DNA of 64,000 nucleotides from Pseudomonadota bacterium. GTDB lineage: Bacteria > Pseudomonadota > Gammaproteobacteria > Pseudomonadales > Moraxellaceae. The stretch spans positions 1 to 64,000 of the forward strand of contig JAEWKT010000061.1 of assembly GCA_023393635.1 (NCBI GenBank), given 5' to 3'. A program made the translations under genes and the position numbers. This document shows positions 45,488 through 54,270 of this stretch, in pieces. Each line of letters begins with the position of its first letter. The first letter of the stretch is position 1. Under the pieces are notes generated by a model. It saw nothing but the letters and a program-made list of their open reading frames with translations. It had not been told where the DNA came from and made no database searches.

Positions 45488-48139
45488 ATGCCTGTGCGAA
45501 TTAATGATACTGGTTCAGATCTAACGTCCCACACCCCGATGATGCAGCAGTACCTAAAATTAAAACAACAATATGTGCATGCATTATTGTTTTATCGGAT
45601 GGGTGATTTTTACGAGTTATTTTTTAATGATGCGCATCGTGCCGTCAAGCTGCTTGGTATTACGCTGACTCATCGTGGTAAAAGCAATGGCCAACCGATT
45701 CCCATGGCAGGCGTTCCCTATCACTCTGCTGAAGGTTATCTGGCACGCTTGGTCAAAGCAGGCGAAACCGTTGCTATATGTGAACAAGTGGGTGAAGTCA
45801 GCAATAAAGGCCCAATGGATCGTCAAGTGGTGCGGATTTTAACCCCAGGTACCTTAACTGACGATGCTTTGCTGCCCAGTCACCAAAGTGCCAGTCTGGC
45901 TGCGTTGAGTTTTGATAAAGACAATGTGGGCATTGCGGTGCTTGAGCTAAGCTCAGGGCAATTTCTGGTACAGGAAATGCCATTTGATCCACTGCGCTTA
46001 ACCATAGAACTGGCACGCCTTGCCCCAGCAGAAATTTTGGTCAGTGAAGATTGCGTGGATAAAGAATTTTTTGCGCCAATCAAGCAAAATACAGAGGCAC
46101 CAATTACCAAACGTCCCAATGTCGACTTCAACACTCAAAATGCGCAAGATGTCTTATGCAGACAGTTTAAAGTCAGCACCCTGGCAGGCTTTGGTATTGA
46201 ACAATTAAAACTAGCACAATCAGCCGCAGCCGCGTTATTGCATTATGCCAGTGAAACCCAAAAAACCAGCTTGCCGCATATTCAGCGTATACGCGTTGAA
46301 AGCATGGATGCCTTTATTGCGCTAGACCCTGTCACACGGCGCAACCTGGAAATTACCGAACCTTTGTTTGAGCATGGCACCTCATTGCTCAAATTGGTCG
46401 ATCGTTGCCAAACTGCAATGGGCTCTCGTCTTTTGGCACGTCACTTAATGCAACCGCTGCGTGACACGCAACTGCTGGATCAACGCCTAGATGCAGTGGA
46501 CGATATTTTAAATGGCTATCACGAAGAAGCAATACGGGTAGCACTGGCAAGTGTAGGAGACATTGAACGCGTCTTGGGACGGATTGCCTTGGGCACTGCC
46601 CGACCACGTGATTTAGTCATGCTGAGGCAAGCTTGTGGTCAACTGCCACTGATTCATCATGCGCTACAGCCTGCTGTACAGCCAAACAGCGTGTGCTTGC
46701 AGCAAATTAGCGAACAACTGGGTAATTTTAGCCATATATTTGACTATTTAGCACAAGCTATTGTGGAAACACCGCCTGTACTATTGCGTGAAGGTGGGGT
46801 GATTGCTGAAGGCTTTGACAGTGAGCTAGATGAACTTCGGCAAATTCGTGATCATGCCAATCAGTTTTTACTGGACATGGAACAACGTGAACGCGCGGCG
46901 ACTGGCATTGCTACCCTAAAAATTGGCTATAACCGTGTGAGTGGTTACTACATTGAATTATCACGGGCACAAAGTGCAGCCGCACCAGCGCACTTTATCC
47001 GCAGACAAACGCTAAAAAATGTTGAGCGCTATATTACGCCAGAGCTAAAAACCTTTGAAGATAAAGTACTGTCTAGCGAATCACGGGCGTTAAGTCGTGA
47101 AAAACAACTGTTTGATCATTTATTAGCAAGCTTGCGTCAGGACATGGGTGCTTTGCAAAGCATGAGTATGGCGGTGGCCAATTTAGATGTGTTGTCTAAC
47201 TGGGCAGCACAAGCCCGTAACCGCCAATGGACGCGGCCTAGCTTTCAACCTGACTGCGCCATTGACATTCAAGCTGGGCGGCATCCTGTGGTGGAATCGC
47301 TGATTAAAACCTCGTTTACGCCCAATGACGTGCACTTAAACGAAAAAAATCGTTTAGCACTGATTACTGGTCCCAATATGGGCGGTAAATCCACTTATAT
47401 GCGCCAAACTGCCCTCATTTGTATTTTGGCTTATTGCGGCAGTTTTGTGCCTGCCAAAAAAGCTTACCTTGGCCCAATAGATCGCATTTTTACCCGTATT
47501 GGATCGGCGGATGATTTATCAAGCGGCAAATCGACCTTTATGGTTGAAATGACTGAAACCGCCCAAATTTTGCATCATGCCACCAGTCATTCGCTAGTGT
47601 TGATGGATGAAGTTGGCCGTGGTACCAGCACCTATGATGGCTTGTCACTGGCTTGGGCGTGTGTGCTTGATTTATCCAAAAGAATCGGCTGCTTGTGCTT
47701 ATTTGCCACGCATTATTTTGAGCTGACCGAGCTTGGACAACAAGCAGGCATCGATAATTATCATGTGGCTGCCAAAGAAATCAATGGCGACTTAATTTTA
47801 TTACATCAGGTGCATAGTGGGGCGGCTAATCAAAGTCATGGTTTGCAAGTGGCCAAATTGGCAGGTATTCCCGCTTCAGTATTAAAAGATGCCCAGCAGC
47901 GGCTTAAAATACTGGAGCGGCAACAAAGTAAATATATTGGCGGCGCGCATCAAAATGATTTATTTGATTTTGATACTGATCTTGAAGTCCCAGCCATGAA
48001 CAATCTTAAGCCACAAATAATCGAGGTTGAAGTAGAAAAACCATCACCCATTATTGATCAGCTTAAGCAATTACAGCTAGACAATCTCACGCCGCGTCAG
48101 GCTTTGGACTTATTATATGAATTAAAACAAAATTTATAA
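45488..48139 (+). CDS. mutS: DNA mismatch repair protein MutS
   Basis: 883 residues, normal size. The mismatch-binding region has MGDFYELFF, where Phe and Glu contact the mispair. The ATPase has Walker A GPNMGGKS (628-635) and MDEVGRGTSTYDG, and the C-terminal tetramerisation tail is present. AAAGGA lies 6 bases before the ATG. It recognises base mispairs and loops to start repair. The MutL gene is not in the window. Downstream is fdxA, a neighbour also seen in Acinetobacter and Pseudomonas. Confidence 0.97.
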   Translation: MPVRINDTGSDLTSHTPMMQQYLKLKQQYVHALLFYRMGDFYELFFNDAHRAVKLLGITLTHRGKSNGQPIPMAGVPYHSAEGYLARLVKAGETVAICEQVGEVSNKGPMDRQVVRILTPGTLTDDALLPSHQSASLAALSFDKDNVGIAVLELSSGQFLVQEMPFDPLRLTIELARLAPAEILVSEDCVDKEFFAPIKQNTEAPITKRPNVDFNTQNAQDVLCRQFKVSTLAGFGIEQLKLAQSAAAALLHYASETQKTSLPHIQRIRVESMDAFIALDPVTRRNLEITEPLFEHGTSLLKLVDRCQTAMGSRLLARHLMQPLRDTQLLDQRLDAVDDILNGYHEEAIRVALASVGDIERVLGRIALGTARPRDLVMLRQACGQLPLIHHALQPAVQPNSVCLQQISEQLGNFSHIFDYLAQAIVETPPVLLREGGVIAEGFDSELDELRQIRDHANQFLLDMEQRERAATGIATLKIGYNRVSGYYIELSRAQSAAAPAHFIRRQTLKNVERYITPELKTFEDKVLSSESRALSREKQLFDHLLASLRQDMGALQSMSMAVANLDVLSNWAAQARNRQWTRPSFQPDCAIDIQAGRHPVVESLIKTSFTPNDVHLNEKNRLALITGPNMGGKSTYMRQTALICILAYCGSFVPAKKAYLGPIDRIFTRIGSADDLSSGKSTFMVEMTETAQILHHATSHSLVLMDEVGRGTSTYDGLSLAWACVLDLSKRIGCLCLFATHYFELTELGQQAGIDNYHVAAKEINGDLILLHQVHSGAANQSHGLQVAKLAGIPASVLKDAQQRLKILERQQSKYIGGAHQNDLFDFDTDLEVPAMNNLKPQIIEVEVEKPSPIIDQLKQLQLDNLTPRQALDLLYELKQNL

Positions 48140-48296
48140 GTTTATTTTTAACGCAAAAAGCCTGTATTTCATGGCATTTACAGGCTTAAGCGGTGTTATA
48201 TATAAATAATATCAATAAAAGGAATTGTTAGTCATAGGCAAAACCGCCTAAAATAGTGATCAATTGTTAATATTATGTTCTAGGGTAGCCGTCGCC

Positions 48297-48620
48297 ATGA
48301 CCTTTGTTGTCACTGAAAACTGTATTAAATGTAAATATCAGGACTGCGTAGAAGTTTGCCCAGTCGATTGCTTTTATGAAGGCCCAAATTTTCTGGTGAT
48401 TAATCCAGATGAATGTATTGACTGCGCGCTATGTGAACCAGAATGTCCAGCCAACGCTATTTTCTCGGAAGATGAACTGCCAGAAGGTCAGGAAATATTT
48501 CTTGAAATCAACACTGACCTATCACAAAAGTGGCCCAATATCACTCAAATTGGTGATCAGCCAGAAGATCGTGAAGAATGGAATGGCAAACCTGATAAGC
48601 TCAAATATCTAGAACGATAA
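48297..48620 (+). CDS. fdxA: Seven-iron ferredoxin FdxA ([3Fe-4S][4Fe-4S])
   Basis: 107 residues from the ATG at 48297, which gives MTFVVTENCIKCKYQDCVEVCP, the invariant FdxA start. Cysteines 9, 12, 17, 21, 25 and 40, 43, 46, 50 supply the two clusters. The C-terminal extension (WPNITQIGDQPEDREEW) is typical of this family. It carries electrons for unknown partners in most Gammaproteobacteria. A tetraloop terminator follows directly. Confidence 0.96.
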   Translation: MTFVVTENCIKCKYQDCVEVCPVDCFYEGPNFLVINPDECIDCALCEPECPANAIFSEDELPEGQEIFLEINTDLSQKWPNITQIGDQPEDREEWNGKPDKLKYLER

Positions 48621-48634
48621 GCCATGTTTTTTGT

Positions 48635-48658
48635 AAAGCTCACTTCGGTGAGCTTTTT
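48635..48658 (+). terminator. Intrinsic terminator after fdxA
   Basis: AAAGCTCAC (48635-48643), a TTCG tetraloop, GTGAGCTTT (48648-48656) and a T-run form a very stable hairpin 15 bases after the fdxA stop codon. Confidence 0.93.
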
Positions 48659-48780
48659 GTTTTTTAACAACTTATATAAATTTGCTTACTTTTTACAAAA
48701 AAATGTGCTTAAAAACCTTGCAAAATTTTAGTATTGTTACAATATAACATTTAAATTTACTGTCAAACAAAGGAGTGCCA

Positions 48781-49533
48781 ATGCTACAGCAGACGCTAAA
48801 GCAGACACAGTTTCGTTGGATAACGCTCTTGGTTTTAACCCCATTATTAGGCAGTTGCGTTAGTACACCTGTGCAAAAACCGTTGCAAGAGCAAGTAATT
48901 AATAGCAATACGAAGACATTGCAATTGAAAACACCGCCTGCCACGCTTAGTGTAGAAAAAAAGACCCATTGGCATCGTGCTGCGCCACAAAGTTATGATG
49001 AGTGGCTGAAACAGGCATCGCATAAAGATCAAGTGAATCACTACTACAATTACCTGATCCGTCATGATGTGAATCATGCCGCGCCAATGTTTGAATTACT
49101 AAAAAGTGCACGTGACTGGCAGCGCTGTGGTCGTGAGCCTTATGCCGTGCCTTCCAGCGAGTTATGGGATAATTTAACCCCGACCCTAAAAGTATTACAG
49201 GATTTGCAGGATAAAAAAATTCTGGATGATATCGAAGTAACTTCAGTGTACCGTGATGCCAGTTTAAACCAATGCGCTAATGGTAGCCCAGGCAGCAAGC
49301 ATGTGCATAATTCTGCACTGGATTTTCGCATAGGTTCTGAACAGCCTACCTATGGTGAGTTAGAAAAAATTGCGCGCTCCAAACAAGCCCTTTGCCAGTA
49401 CTGGAAAGAAAATGGTGCGCGTTTAAATATGGGCTTAGGGGTATATGCCAGTGGGCAGATTCATATTGATACGCAAGGATTTAGAACCTGGGGGCCTGAC
49501 TTTAGCCGTCATACGTCTATTTGCGCCGCTTAA
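48781..49533 (+). CDS. Peptidase M15-type lipoprotein (probable murein carboxypeptidase)
   Basis: 250 residues from ATG 48781, with AGGAG five bases upstream. Signal peptide with lipobox LLGSC (Cys26). The C-terminal ~120 residues carry the M15 metal-site pattern: SVYRDASLNQCANGSPGSKH (first His), SALDFRI (Asp) and HIDTQGFRTWG (last His). Family members cleave peptides of peptidoglycan, often D-Ala-containing bonds. Surface location facing the periplasm is expected from the lipobox. The gene is single, with its own promoter. Confidence 0.8.
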   Translation: MLQQTLKQTQFRWITLLVLTPLLGSCVSTPVQKPLQEQVINSNTKTLQLKTPPATLSVEKKTHWHRAAPQSYDEWLKQASHKDQVNHYYNYLIRHDVNHAAPMFELLKSARDWQRCGREPYAVPSSELWDNLTPTLKVLQDLQDKKILDDIEVTSVYRDASLNQCANGSPGSKHVHNSALDFRIGSEQPTYGELEKIARSKQALCQYWKENGARLNMGLGVYASGQIHIDTQGFRTWGPDFSRHTSICAA

Positions 49534-49544
49534 AGCCAGGCTCT

Positions 49545-50132
49545 TTATGTATTAAAGTGGAGCTGCTCACGCCCTGCGGTGATTGCTTGTAGCCAATCCT
49601 GAAACTCAGCTTTAAATTGTTCTGGAATAACCACCTCTAGCCTAATACCCAGTGCCTCAAAATGCTGCTGGGTAATTTGTATGTTTTGCGTCTTTAGATA
49701 GTACTCTACCCTTGCCCACTCAGCAAAATGGACAAAGAAGCTGGCCTCTACAGTATGGATTTGCTCTACTTTTATTGCCTGCTGTAAACATAATTGTGCC
49801 GTGCCGCCATACGCACGCACCAATCCGCCAGTACCTAACTTGACACCGCCATACCAGCGACTCACCAGCACCAGTATATTATCAAGCTGTTGGCCTTCAA
49901 TGACTGCCAATATTGGCCTACCTGCGGTACCACTGGGTTCACCATCGTCATTTATACGACTTTGACCGTTAATTTTCCATGCCCAGCATTGATGGGTAGC
50001 ACTGGCATCATGCTGGGTGAGTAAAAAATCTTGTGCCTGTTCAACCGAGCAAACAGGCGCAGCAACAGCAATAAAGCGGCTTTTTTTAATGTCTTGCTCA
50101 GTGCTGACAAAGTCAGTAATAGTAAACGTCAT
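49545..50132 (-). CDS. yigZ: YigZ/IMPACT family protein
   Basis: 195 residues. The N-terminal UPF0029 domain has the classic KKSRFIAVAAPV, GEPSGTAGRPIL and SRWYGGVKLGTGGLVRAYG segments; the C-terminal DUF1949 domain covers about 130-195. YigZ folds like the IMPACT family and domain IV of EF-G; its exact role is not settled. It is convergent with the M15 gene with an 11-base gap, so they may share 3' signals. Confidence 0.92.
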   Translation of the reverse strand: MTFTITDFVSTEQDIKKSRFIAVAAPVCSVEQAQDFLLTQHDASATHQCWAWKINGQSRINDDGEPSGTAGRPILAVIEGQQLDNILVLVSRWYGGVKLGTGGLVRAYGGTAQLCLQQAIKVEQIHTVEASFFVHFAEWARVEYYLKTQNIQITQQHFEALGIRLEVVIPEQFKAEFQDWLQAITAGREQLHFNT

Positions 50133-50333
50133 ATTTTAAAAAATTACTCGTGCATTTTGATTGCCGTCTATTAATAGGCCGTCACCCAATAATTATCAAG
50201 TGAACGCGGCTATTGTATTCACTTTTGCCAGAAGGCTTTCACCTCAAGCACAACCTATTCATGCAAATATAAGTAAAGCCCTAAAAAATCCAGTACAATG
50301 CGCCCAATCATTTTAGCCGCCTTTAAATTTCCC

Positions 50334-51077
50334 ATGACGCAGCCTTCTTTGCCACCAGAACAGCCCATCTCACAGGAACCTATTCAGCTTGCCGATCAGC
50401 AGGATGATGCGAAGGCACAGCGTCAAGTGCTGACCTTTATGCGCCGATCTTCGCCTTTAAATACCTCACAAAAACAAGCCTTAGAAGACTTTAAGCATCT
50501 TATTGTGCAAGCACCTATTGCTGATGCACGCACTTTATTTGAGCAGCCTGAACATCCATTAACGATTGAAATTGGATTTGGCATGGGCAGCTCACTGGTG
50601 CAAATGGCCAAAGACGCACCCGAGCGCAATTTTTTGGGCATTGAAGTCCATGTGCCAGGTATTGCGCAATGTATTTATGAGGCTGGCCTTGCAGGAATCA
50701 ATAATTTACGGGTGATGGATGCCGATGCACTTGAGGTATTAAAGGGGCTGCCCGATGGTTCAATTGATCGTTTGCAACTCTATTTTCCAGATCCCTGGCA
50801 AAAAAAACGTCATTTTAAACGGCGTTTTGTGTCACATGAGCGGATGCCACTGGTTGAACAAAAATTATTGCAAGGTGGCTGGTTTCATGCTGCTACCGAT
50901 TGGGAACACTATGCGGAATGGATGCTTGATGTATTAGAGCATCGGCCTGCCCTTAAAAACGTGTATGGTGTAGGCAATGCTGCACCTCGTCCTGACTGGC
51001 GGCCTTTGACCAAGTTTGAGCGCCGTGGCCATGAGGCTGGACATGGGGTATGGGATTTTATTTTTGAAAAACTATAG
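50334..51077 (+). CDS. trmB: tRNA (guanine-N7-)-methyltransferase
   Basis: 247 residues from the ATG at 50334. An in-frame ATG at 50298 is possible, but the bases TACAAT just there look like a -10 element. Motifs: IEIGFGMGSSLVQMA (SAM motif I), FLGIEVHVPG, LYFPDPWQKKRHFKRR (the family signature) and RPLTKFERRGHEAGHGVWD. It makes m7G46 in the variable loop of tRNAs. The short MreB-like gene follows after 32 bases. Confidence 0.95.
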   Translation: MTQPSLPPEQPISQEPIQLADQQDDAKAQRQVLTFMRRSSPLNTSQKQALEDFKHLIVQAPIADARTLFEQPEHPLTIEIGFGMGSSLVQMAKDAPERNFLGIEVHVPGIAQCIYEAGLAGINNLRVMDADALEVLKGLPDGSIDRLQLYFPDPWQKKRHFKRRFVSHERMPLVEQKLLQGGWFHAATDWEHYAEWMLDVLEHRPALKNVYGVGNAAPRPDWRPLTKFERRGHEAGHGVWDFIFEKL

Positions 51078-51109
51078 TGCCTACTGTTGGGACATTAGGA
51101 TAAGCTGCT

Positions 51110-51484
51110 ATGTTTGAAAAATGGTTCAAAACTAAAACTGCATATGTTCAGGTTTTTAAAGACAGTTTTAGAATTTACTGTGCTGAGAGCCAAAAGCTAT
51201 TTATTGTCGATGGCAGCTTTTCGCATCCGCGTATGCTGCTTGGCGACTTTGCTCATGCTGAGCAAATATTAAAGCAACAAATAAAGCAGCAAAGCATGTT
51301 TAGTAACCTGGGCAGTTTTAAAGTGATTGTGCATCCCAAAGAATTGCTTGAAGGCGGCTTGAGTATTATTGAACAACGTGCGTTTAAAGAGCTTTTTTTG
51401 AGCGTTGGTTTTCGTGAAGCAGTGATTTGGCAACATCAGGATTTATCTGATGAGCAACTAAAAACCTTTGACTGGAAAGACTAG
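51110..51484 (+). CDS. Short protein with MreB C-terminal-like segment
   Basis: 124 residues, no membrane segment. The first part (AYVQVFKDSFRIYCAESQKLF) could be an actin-like opening strand pair. Residues ~84-110 (KELLEGGLSIIEQRAFKELFLSVGFREAVIWQ) resemble the MreB stretch in which V-E-R-R-A-I-x-E precedes an alpha helix and a strand. No phosphate-binding loops remain, so it cannot be a normal ATPase. It lies 32 bases after trmB and convergent to a DUF2520 gene. Function is unknown; the resemblance is by eye. Confidence 0.55.
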   Translation: MFEKWFKTKTAYVQVFKDSFRIYCAESQKLFIVDGSFSHPRMLLGDFAHAEQILKQQIKQQSMFSNLGSFKVIVHPKELLEGGLSIIEQRAFKELFLSVGFREAVIWQHQDLSDEQLKTFDWKD

Positions 51485-51487
51485 CAT

Positions 51488-52276
51488 CTACTTATTAAGT
51501 ATTTTTTCTGGCTGTTGTAACTCAATAATCCCGTCACTTAATAATTTATAAAGTTGCTGTAAGGCTGGCTGACTGGCTAACATGTTTTGATGCATTTGCA
51601 AGATAGCCTGATCCCCTCGAACAGCTGGGCCAGTTTGCACTGTCATAGGTACATGCTGTTGAATTTTTTGCGCTGTTTCCATAATTAAAGGTTTAAGTAA
51701 ATTAAAATCAACGCCTTGTTCATCTAAATACTGGTTAGCCACATTGTATAAATAATTAGAAAAATTACAGGCAATCACTGCCGCCAAGTGTAAGCCACGA
51801 CGTTGCTCCGAACTATAGTGATAAACCTGCTGGCTTAACTGCGTGGCCAATTGGTTCAAGGTATTTAATACCTCGGCATTACTGGCCTCAAGCAACAACG
51901 GCACTGATTTAAAATCAACGGGCTGGGCTTTGGAAAAAGTTTGTAATGGATACAACACGCCATAATTTTGTCCAACACCATGTAAAGTGTTCATGTCTGT
52001 GCTGCCAGAGGTATGTACCACTGCCCCGCTTAAGTTAAGCGCAACAAGATGATTGGCAACCATGGCAATGGCAGAATCATTTACCGCAATAATATAAAGG
52101 TCAGCTGGCTGTAGCTGTGCCAACTGATTAGTCGCTTGTGCATTTACTTTTTGCGCTAAGCTTTGTGCATTTTGGTTATTTCGGCTATAGACTTGCACAA
52201 TAGGATGGCCTAAAACAAACAATGCTTGTGCCAAATGAGTGGCCACGTTACCACTGCCGATAAAGCTAATTTTCAT
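51488..52276 (-). CDS. DUF2520/Rossmann-like NADP-binding oxidoreductase
   Basis: 262 residues. The N-terminal Rossmann fold begins MKISFIGSGNVATHLAQAL (G-x-G-x-x-A), followed by SRN at the end of strand 2, hinting at NADP. The C-terminal helical DUF2520 domain (~130-260) includes RRGLHLAAVIACNFSNYLY. Related to ketopantoate and pyrroline-5-carboxylate reductases in fold, substrate unknown. Convergent with the MreB-like gene, with a three-base gap. Confidence 0.82.
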   Translation of the reverse strand: MKISFIGSGNVATHLAQALFVLGHPIVQVYSRNNQNAQSLAQKVNAQATNQLAQLQPADLYIIAVNDSAIAMVANHLVALNLSGAVVHTSGSTDMNTLHGVGQNYGVLYPLQTFSKAQPVDFKSVPLLLEASNAEVLNTLNQLATQLSQQVYHYSSEQRRGLHLAAVIACNFSNYLYNVANQYLDEQGVDFNLLKPLIMETAQKIQQHVPMTVQTGPAVRGDQAILQMHQNMLASQPALQQLYKLLSDGIIELQQPEKILNK

Positions 52277-52326
52277 CAGTTTTTAGTCCAACAACGTATC
52301 AGTGTAAAATTACACTAGGATAATAC

Positions 52327-52749
52327 ATGAGTTCTGAGCCAAAGCAGCTGCTTACCGCCCAACAAATTACCCAACTGATTAGTCAAAGCGTGCCATTAAG
52401 CGACATGCAGGGCTTTTATACTGATGAGATAAATTTGCCAGCCGTACGGTGTATTTTGCCGTTTAAACCGACGCAAGTAAGGCATGGTAATACAATTTCA
52501 GGGCCTATTATTATGGCATTGGCCGATGCAGCCATGTATGCCTTATTATTAGCAGTCGATGAAAAAAACTTGAATGCGGTAACTCGTGATTTTCAGATTC
52601 AGTTTTTGAGTCGTCCTGCTGCACAAGATTTAATTGCAGTCGCCCACCTCATTAAAGACAGTAGCAAGCATACGTTAATGCGGGTGGAGATTTTATCCAA
52701 CGACAAACTGGTTGCGCATGTGACAGGCAGCTATGCCAAACCAAGTTAA
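52327..52749 (+). CDS. PaaI-type hotdog thioesterase
   Basis: 140 residues, one hotdog fold. The active-site helix region reads GNTISGPIIMALADAAMYALL, with an Asp in the ADAAMY position used by PaaI-type enzymes, followed by the strand TRDFQIQFLSRPAAQDL. It probably hydrolyses an acyl-CoA of unknown type. The gene is divergent from DUF2520 by 50 bases and ends in a bidirectional terminator. Confidence 0.85.
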   Translation: MSSEPKQLLTAQQITQLISQSVPLSDMQGFYTDEINLPAVRCILPFKPTQVRHGNTISGPIIMALADAAMYALLLAVDEKNLNAVTRDFQIQFLSRPAAQDLIAVAHLIKDSSKHTLMRVEILSNDKLVAHVTGSYAKPS

Positions 52750-52760
52750 ACTAAAAAATA

Positions 52761-52798
52761 AAGCCAAGTGGATAAAACAATATTTATCTACTTGGCCT
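52761..52798. terminator. Bidirectional terminator between the thioesterase and pyrC'
   Basis: A 14-base stem with one G-T wobble joins 52763-52776 to 52783-52796 (GCCAAGT...ACTTGGC outer part), with a six-base loop. It separates convergent genes. Confidence 0.88.
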
Positions 52799-52862
52799 TT
52801 AAATAGCTGTGTTAGTTGGGCACAACAAGAACAGCAATTTTGATCCATCAAAACAATACGGC

Positions 52863-54095
52863 TTAGTCTTTAAAAAACACCTGCGTGGTTTTGCCTTTAA
52901 GTCTGGCTGCCAAAAATGGCGTATTTTTACCCTGCGATGCAATTTCATCCTGAGTCACTTGCCATTCTAAGTCTGGATCTACCAACACCCAGCCGCCAAG
53001 CGCTTGCCACTGGTTTTCAATCCCAGCAATTTGCGCAGGCTTTTGGCTAATTTGGCTGGCCAGTTGCAAGGGGTTAAGTAAGCCCTGATTGACCAAAGCC
53101 ACACCCAACGCCATAAAAGTATCAAGGCTTGAAATACCTGCTTCGGTTTCAGCAAACGGAGCAAGTTTAGCCGAGGTAGACAAAGGTTCATGATGCGAGC
53201 AAATAGCATCAATCACACCGCTGGCGACGCCTTGGCGTAATAATTCACGATCCTGCTCACTACGTAAGGGGGGACGTACATGCGCCAGTGAATTAAATCC
53301 ATCAATGGTGGTATCGGTTAAATGCAATTGATGCATGGCGACATCAGCAGTAACCGCCAAACCCTTGGCTTTGGCTGCTTTAATCAAATCAACTGATGCA
53401 CCGCAAGACAGCAAACCAAAATGTGCCTGTACCCCTGTGGCTTCTACCATCAGCAATTGTTTGGCCAGTGCCACGGTTTCTGCAATGGCAGGAATACCTG
53501 TCAATCCCTGACGTGATGCAGTAAAGCCATCATGCACATAGCCATCTTTTGCGAGGGCATGTTCTTCTGGATAGAAAAATACCTTTAAGCCAAGGCTTGC
53601 TGCATATTCTAAAGTACGCAACATCACGTCATCATCGGCAAAAGCCGCGCGTGCATTACTCACTGCAATACAGCCACCTTGTTTTAAGCTGGCCATATTA
53701 GAGGGTTGCTGGCCATCTAAGCCTTTGGTTTGCGCACCAATTAAATGCAAATAAATGCCACCATCGTTAAAGGCTTTTTCACGCAGGCCTTTTAATAGCG
53801 CACCATTATCCTGTACAGGGCGAGTATCAGGTGGCAATACCACATGCAAAAACCCAACCCCACGCGCAGCCTGCCCTTCACTTTTTAAGGTGCCATGTTG
53901 TTGTTGACCAGGTTCACGAAGACGCGCGCATAAATCTACCAATGCTGGCATCAGCCACTTGCCTTCTCCATCTATGGTGTGATCAGCCGTAGTCCCATCA
54001 ACTAGTTTTCCATTTTCAATAAAAACCGTGGTGACGATATCAGTCTGGCCAACAGGATCAAGCACACGCACATTTTTAATTTCAGTTATTGCCAT
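52863..54095 (-). CDS. pyrX: Dihydroorotase-like non-catalytic subunit PyrC' of aspartate carbamoyltransferase
   Basis: 410 residues, amidohydrolase fold. The metal motif of active dihydroorotases, D-x-H-x-H, reads DLCARLREPG, with Cys56 and Arg58 in place of the two metal-binding histidines, so it is very likely inactive as a hydrolase. In Pseudomonas such PyrC' proteins form a dodecamer with PyrB and are required for its activity. It follows pyrB on the same strand after about 175 bases, an unusually long gap for this pair. Confidence 0.9.
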   Translation of the reverse strand: MAITEIKNVRVLDPVGQTDIVTTVFIENGKLVDGTTADHTIDGEGKWLMPALVDLCARLREPGQQQHGTLKSEGQAARGVGFLHVVLPPDTRPVQDNGALLKGLREKAFNDGGIYLHLIGAQTKGLDGQQPSNMASLKQGGCIAVSNARAAFADDDVMLRTLEYAASLGLKVFFYPEEHALAKDGYVHDGFTASRQGLTGIPAIAETVALAKQLLMVEATGVQAHFGLLSCGASVDLIKAAKAKGLAVTADVAMHQLHLTDTTIDGFNSLAHVRPPLRSEQDRELLRQGVASGVIDAICSHHEPLSTSAKLAPFAETEAGISSLDTFMALGVALVNQGLLNPLQLASQISQKPAQIAGIENQWQALGGWVLVDPDLEWQVTQDEIASQGKNTPFLAARLKGKTTQVFFKD

Positions 54096-54139
54096 GATTT
54101 TCTTACCACCAAGTGTATTCTCACTACAAATTCTATATT

Positions 54140-54270
54140 TTTGCGATTACAAATCGTTATCGAGGCAAGCAATGCAAGGGGCAAATATTTGAAAAAAGCG
54201 CAGTTTACATCGCGGTAAATGAGCATTTTTGAAAATATTTTCAACGCCGCAGTGCCAACGCAGATCGGTT
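54140..54270. repeat. Probable dispersed intergenic repeat between pyrB and pyrC'
   Basis: This stretch holds GATTACAAATCGTTATCGAGG, two AAATATTT-type tracts (54183-54191 and 54232-54241), and TTTAC (54204) facing GTAAA (54215). Read on the minus strand it gives an ORF-like string ending NDL with VENIFKNAHLPRCK in it, a pattern I recall from spurious translations scattered in marine and Moraxellaceae-type genomes. Copy number cannot be tested inside this window, as only one copy is present. Confidence 0.35.

Noticed and set aside
45448..45504. 18-codon frame (MSYPLPAVIFKGLHACAN) overlapping the mutS start
   Set aside because: It has an AAGG upstream, but nothing shows it is a leader peptide: no attenuator structure and mutS has its own AAAGGA.
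48158..48187. AAGCCTGTA/TACAGGCTT hairpin after mutS
   Set aside because: No T-run follows on the plus strand; a T-run exists only in the minus-strand direction, where no gene ends. Left out as a terminator.
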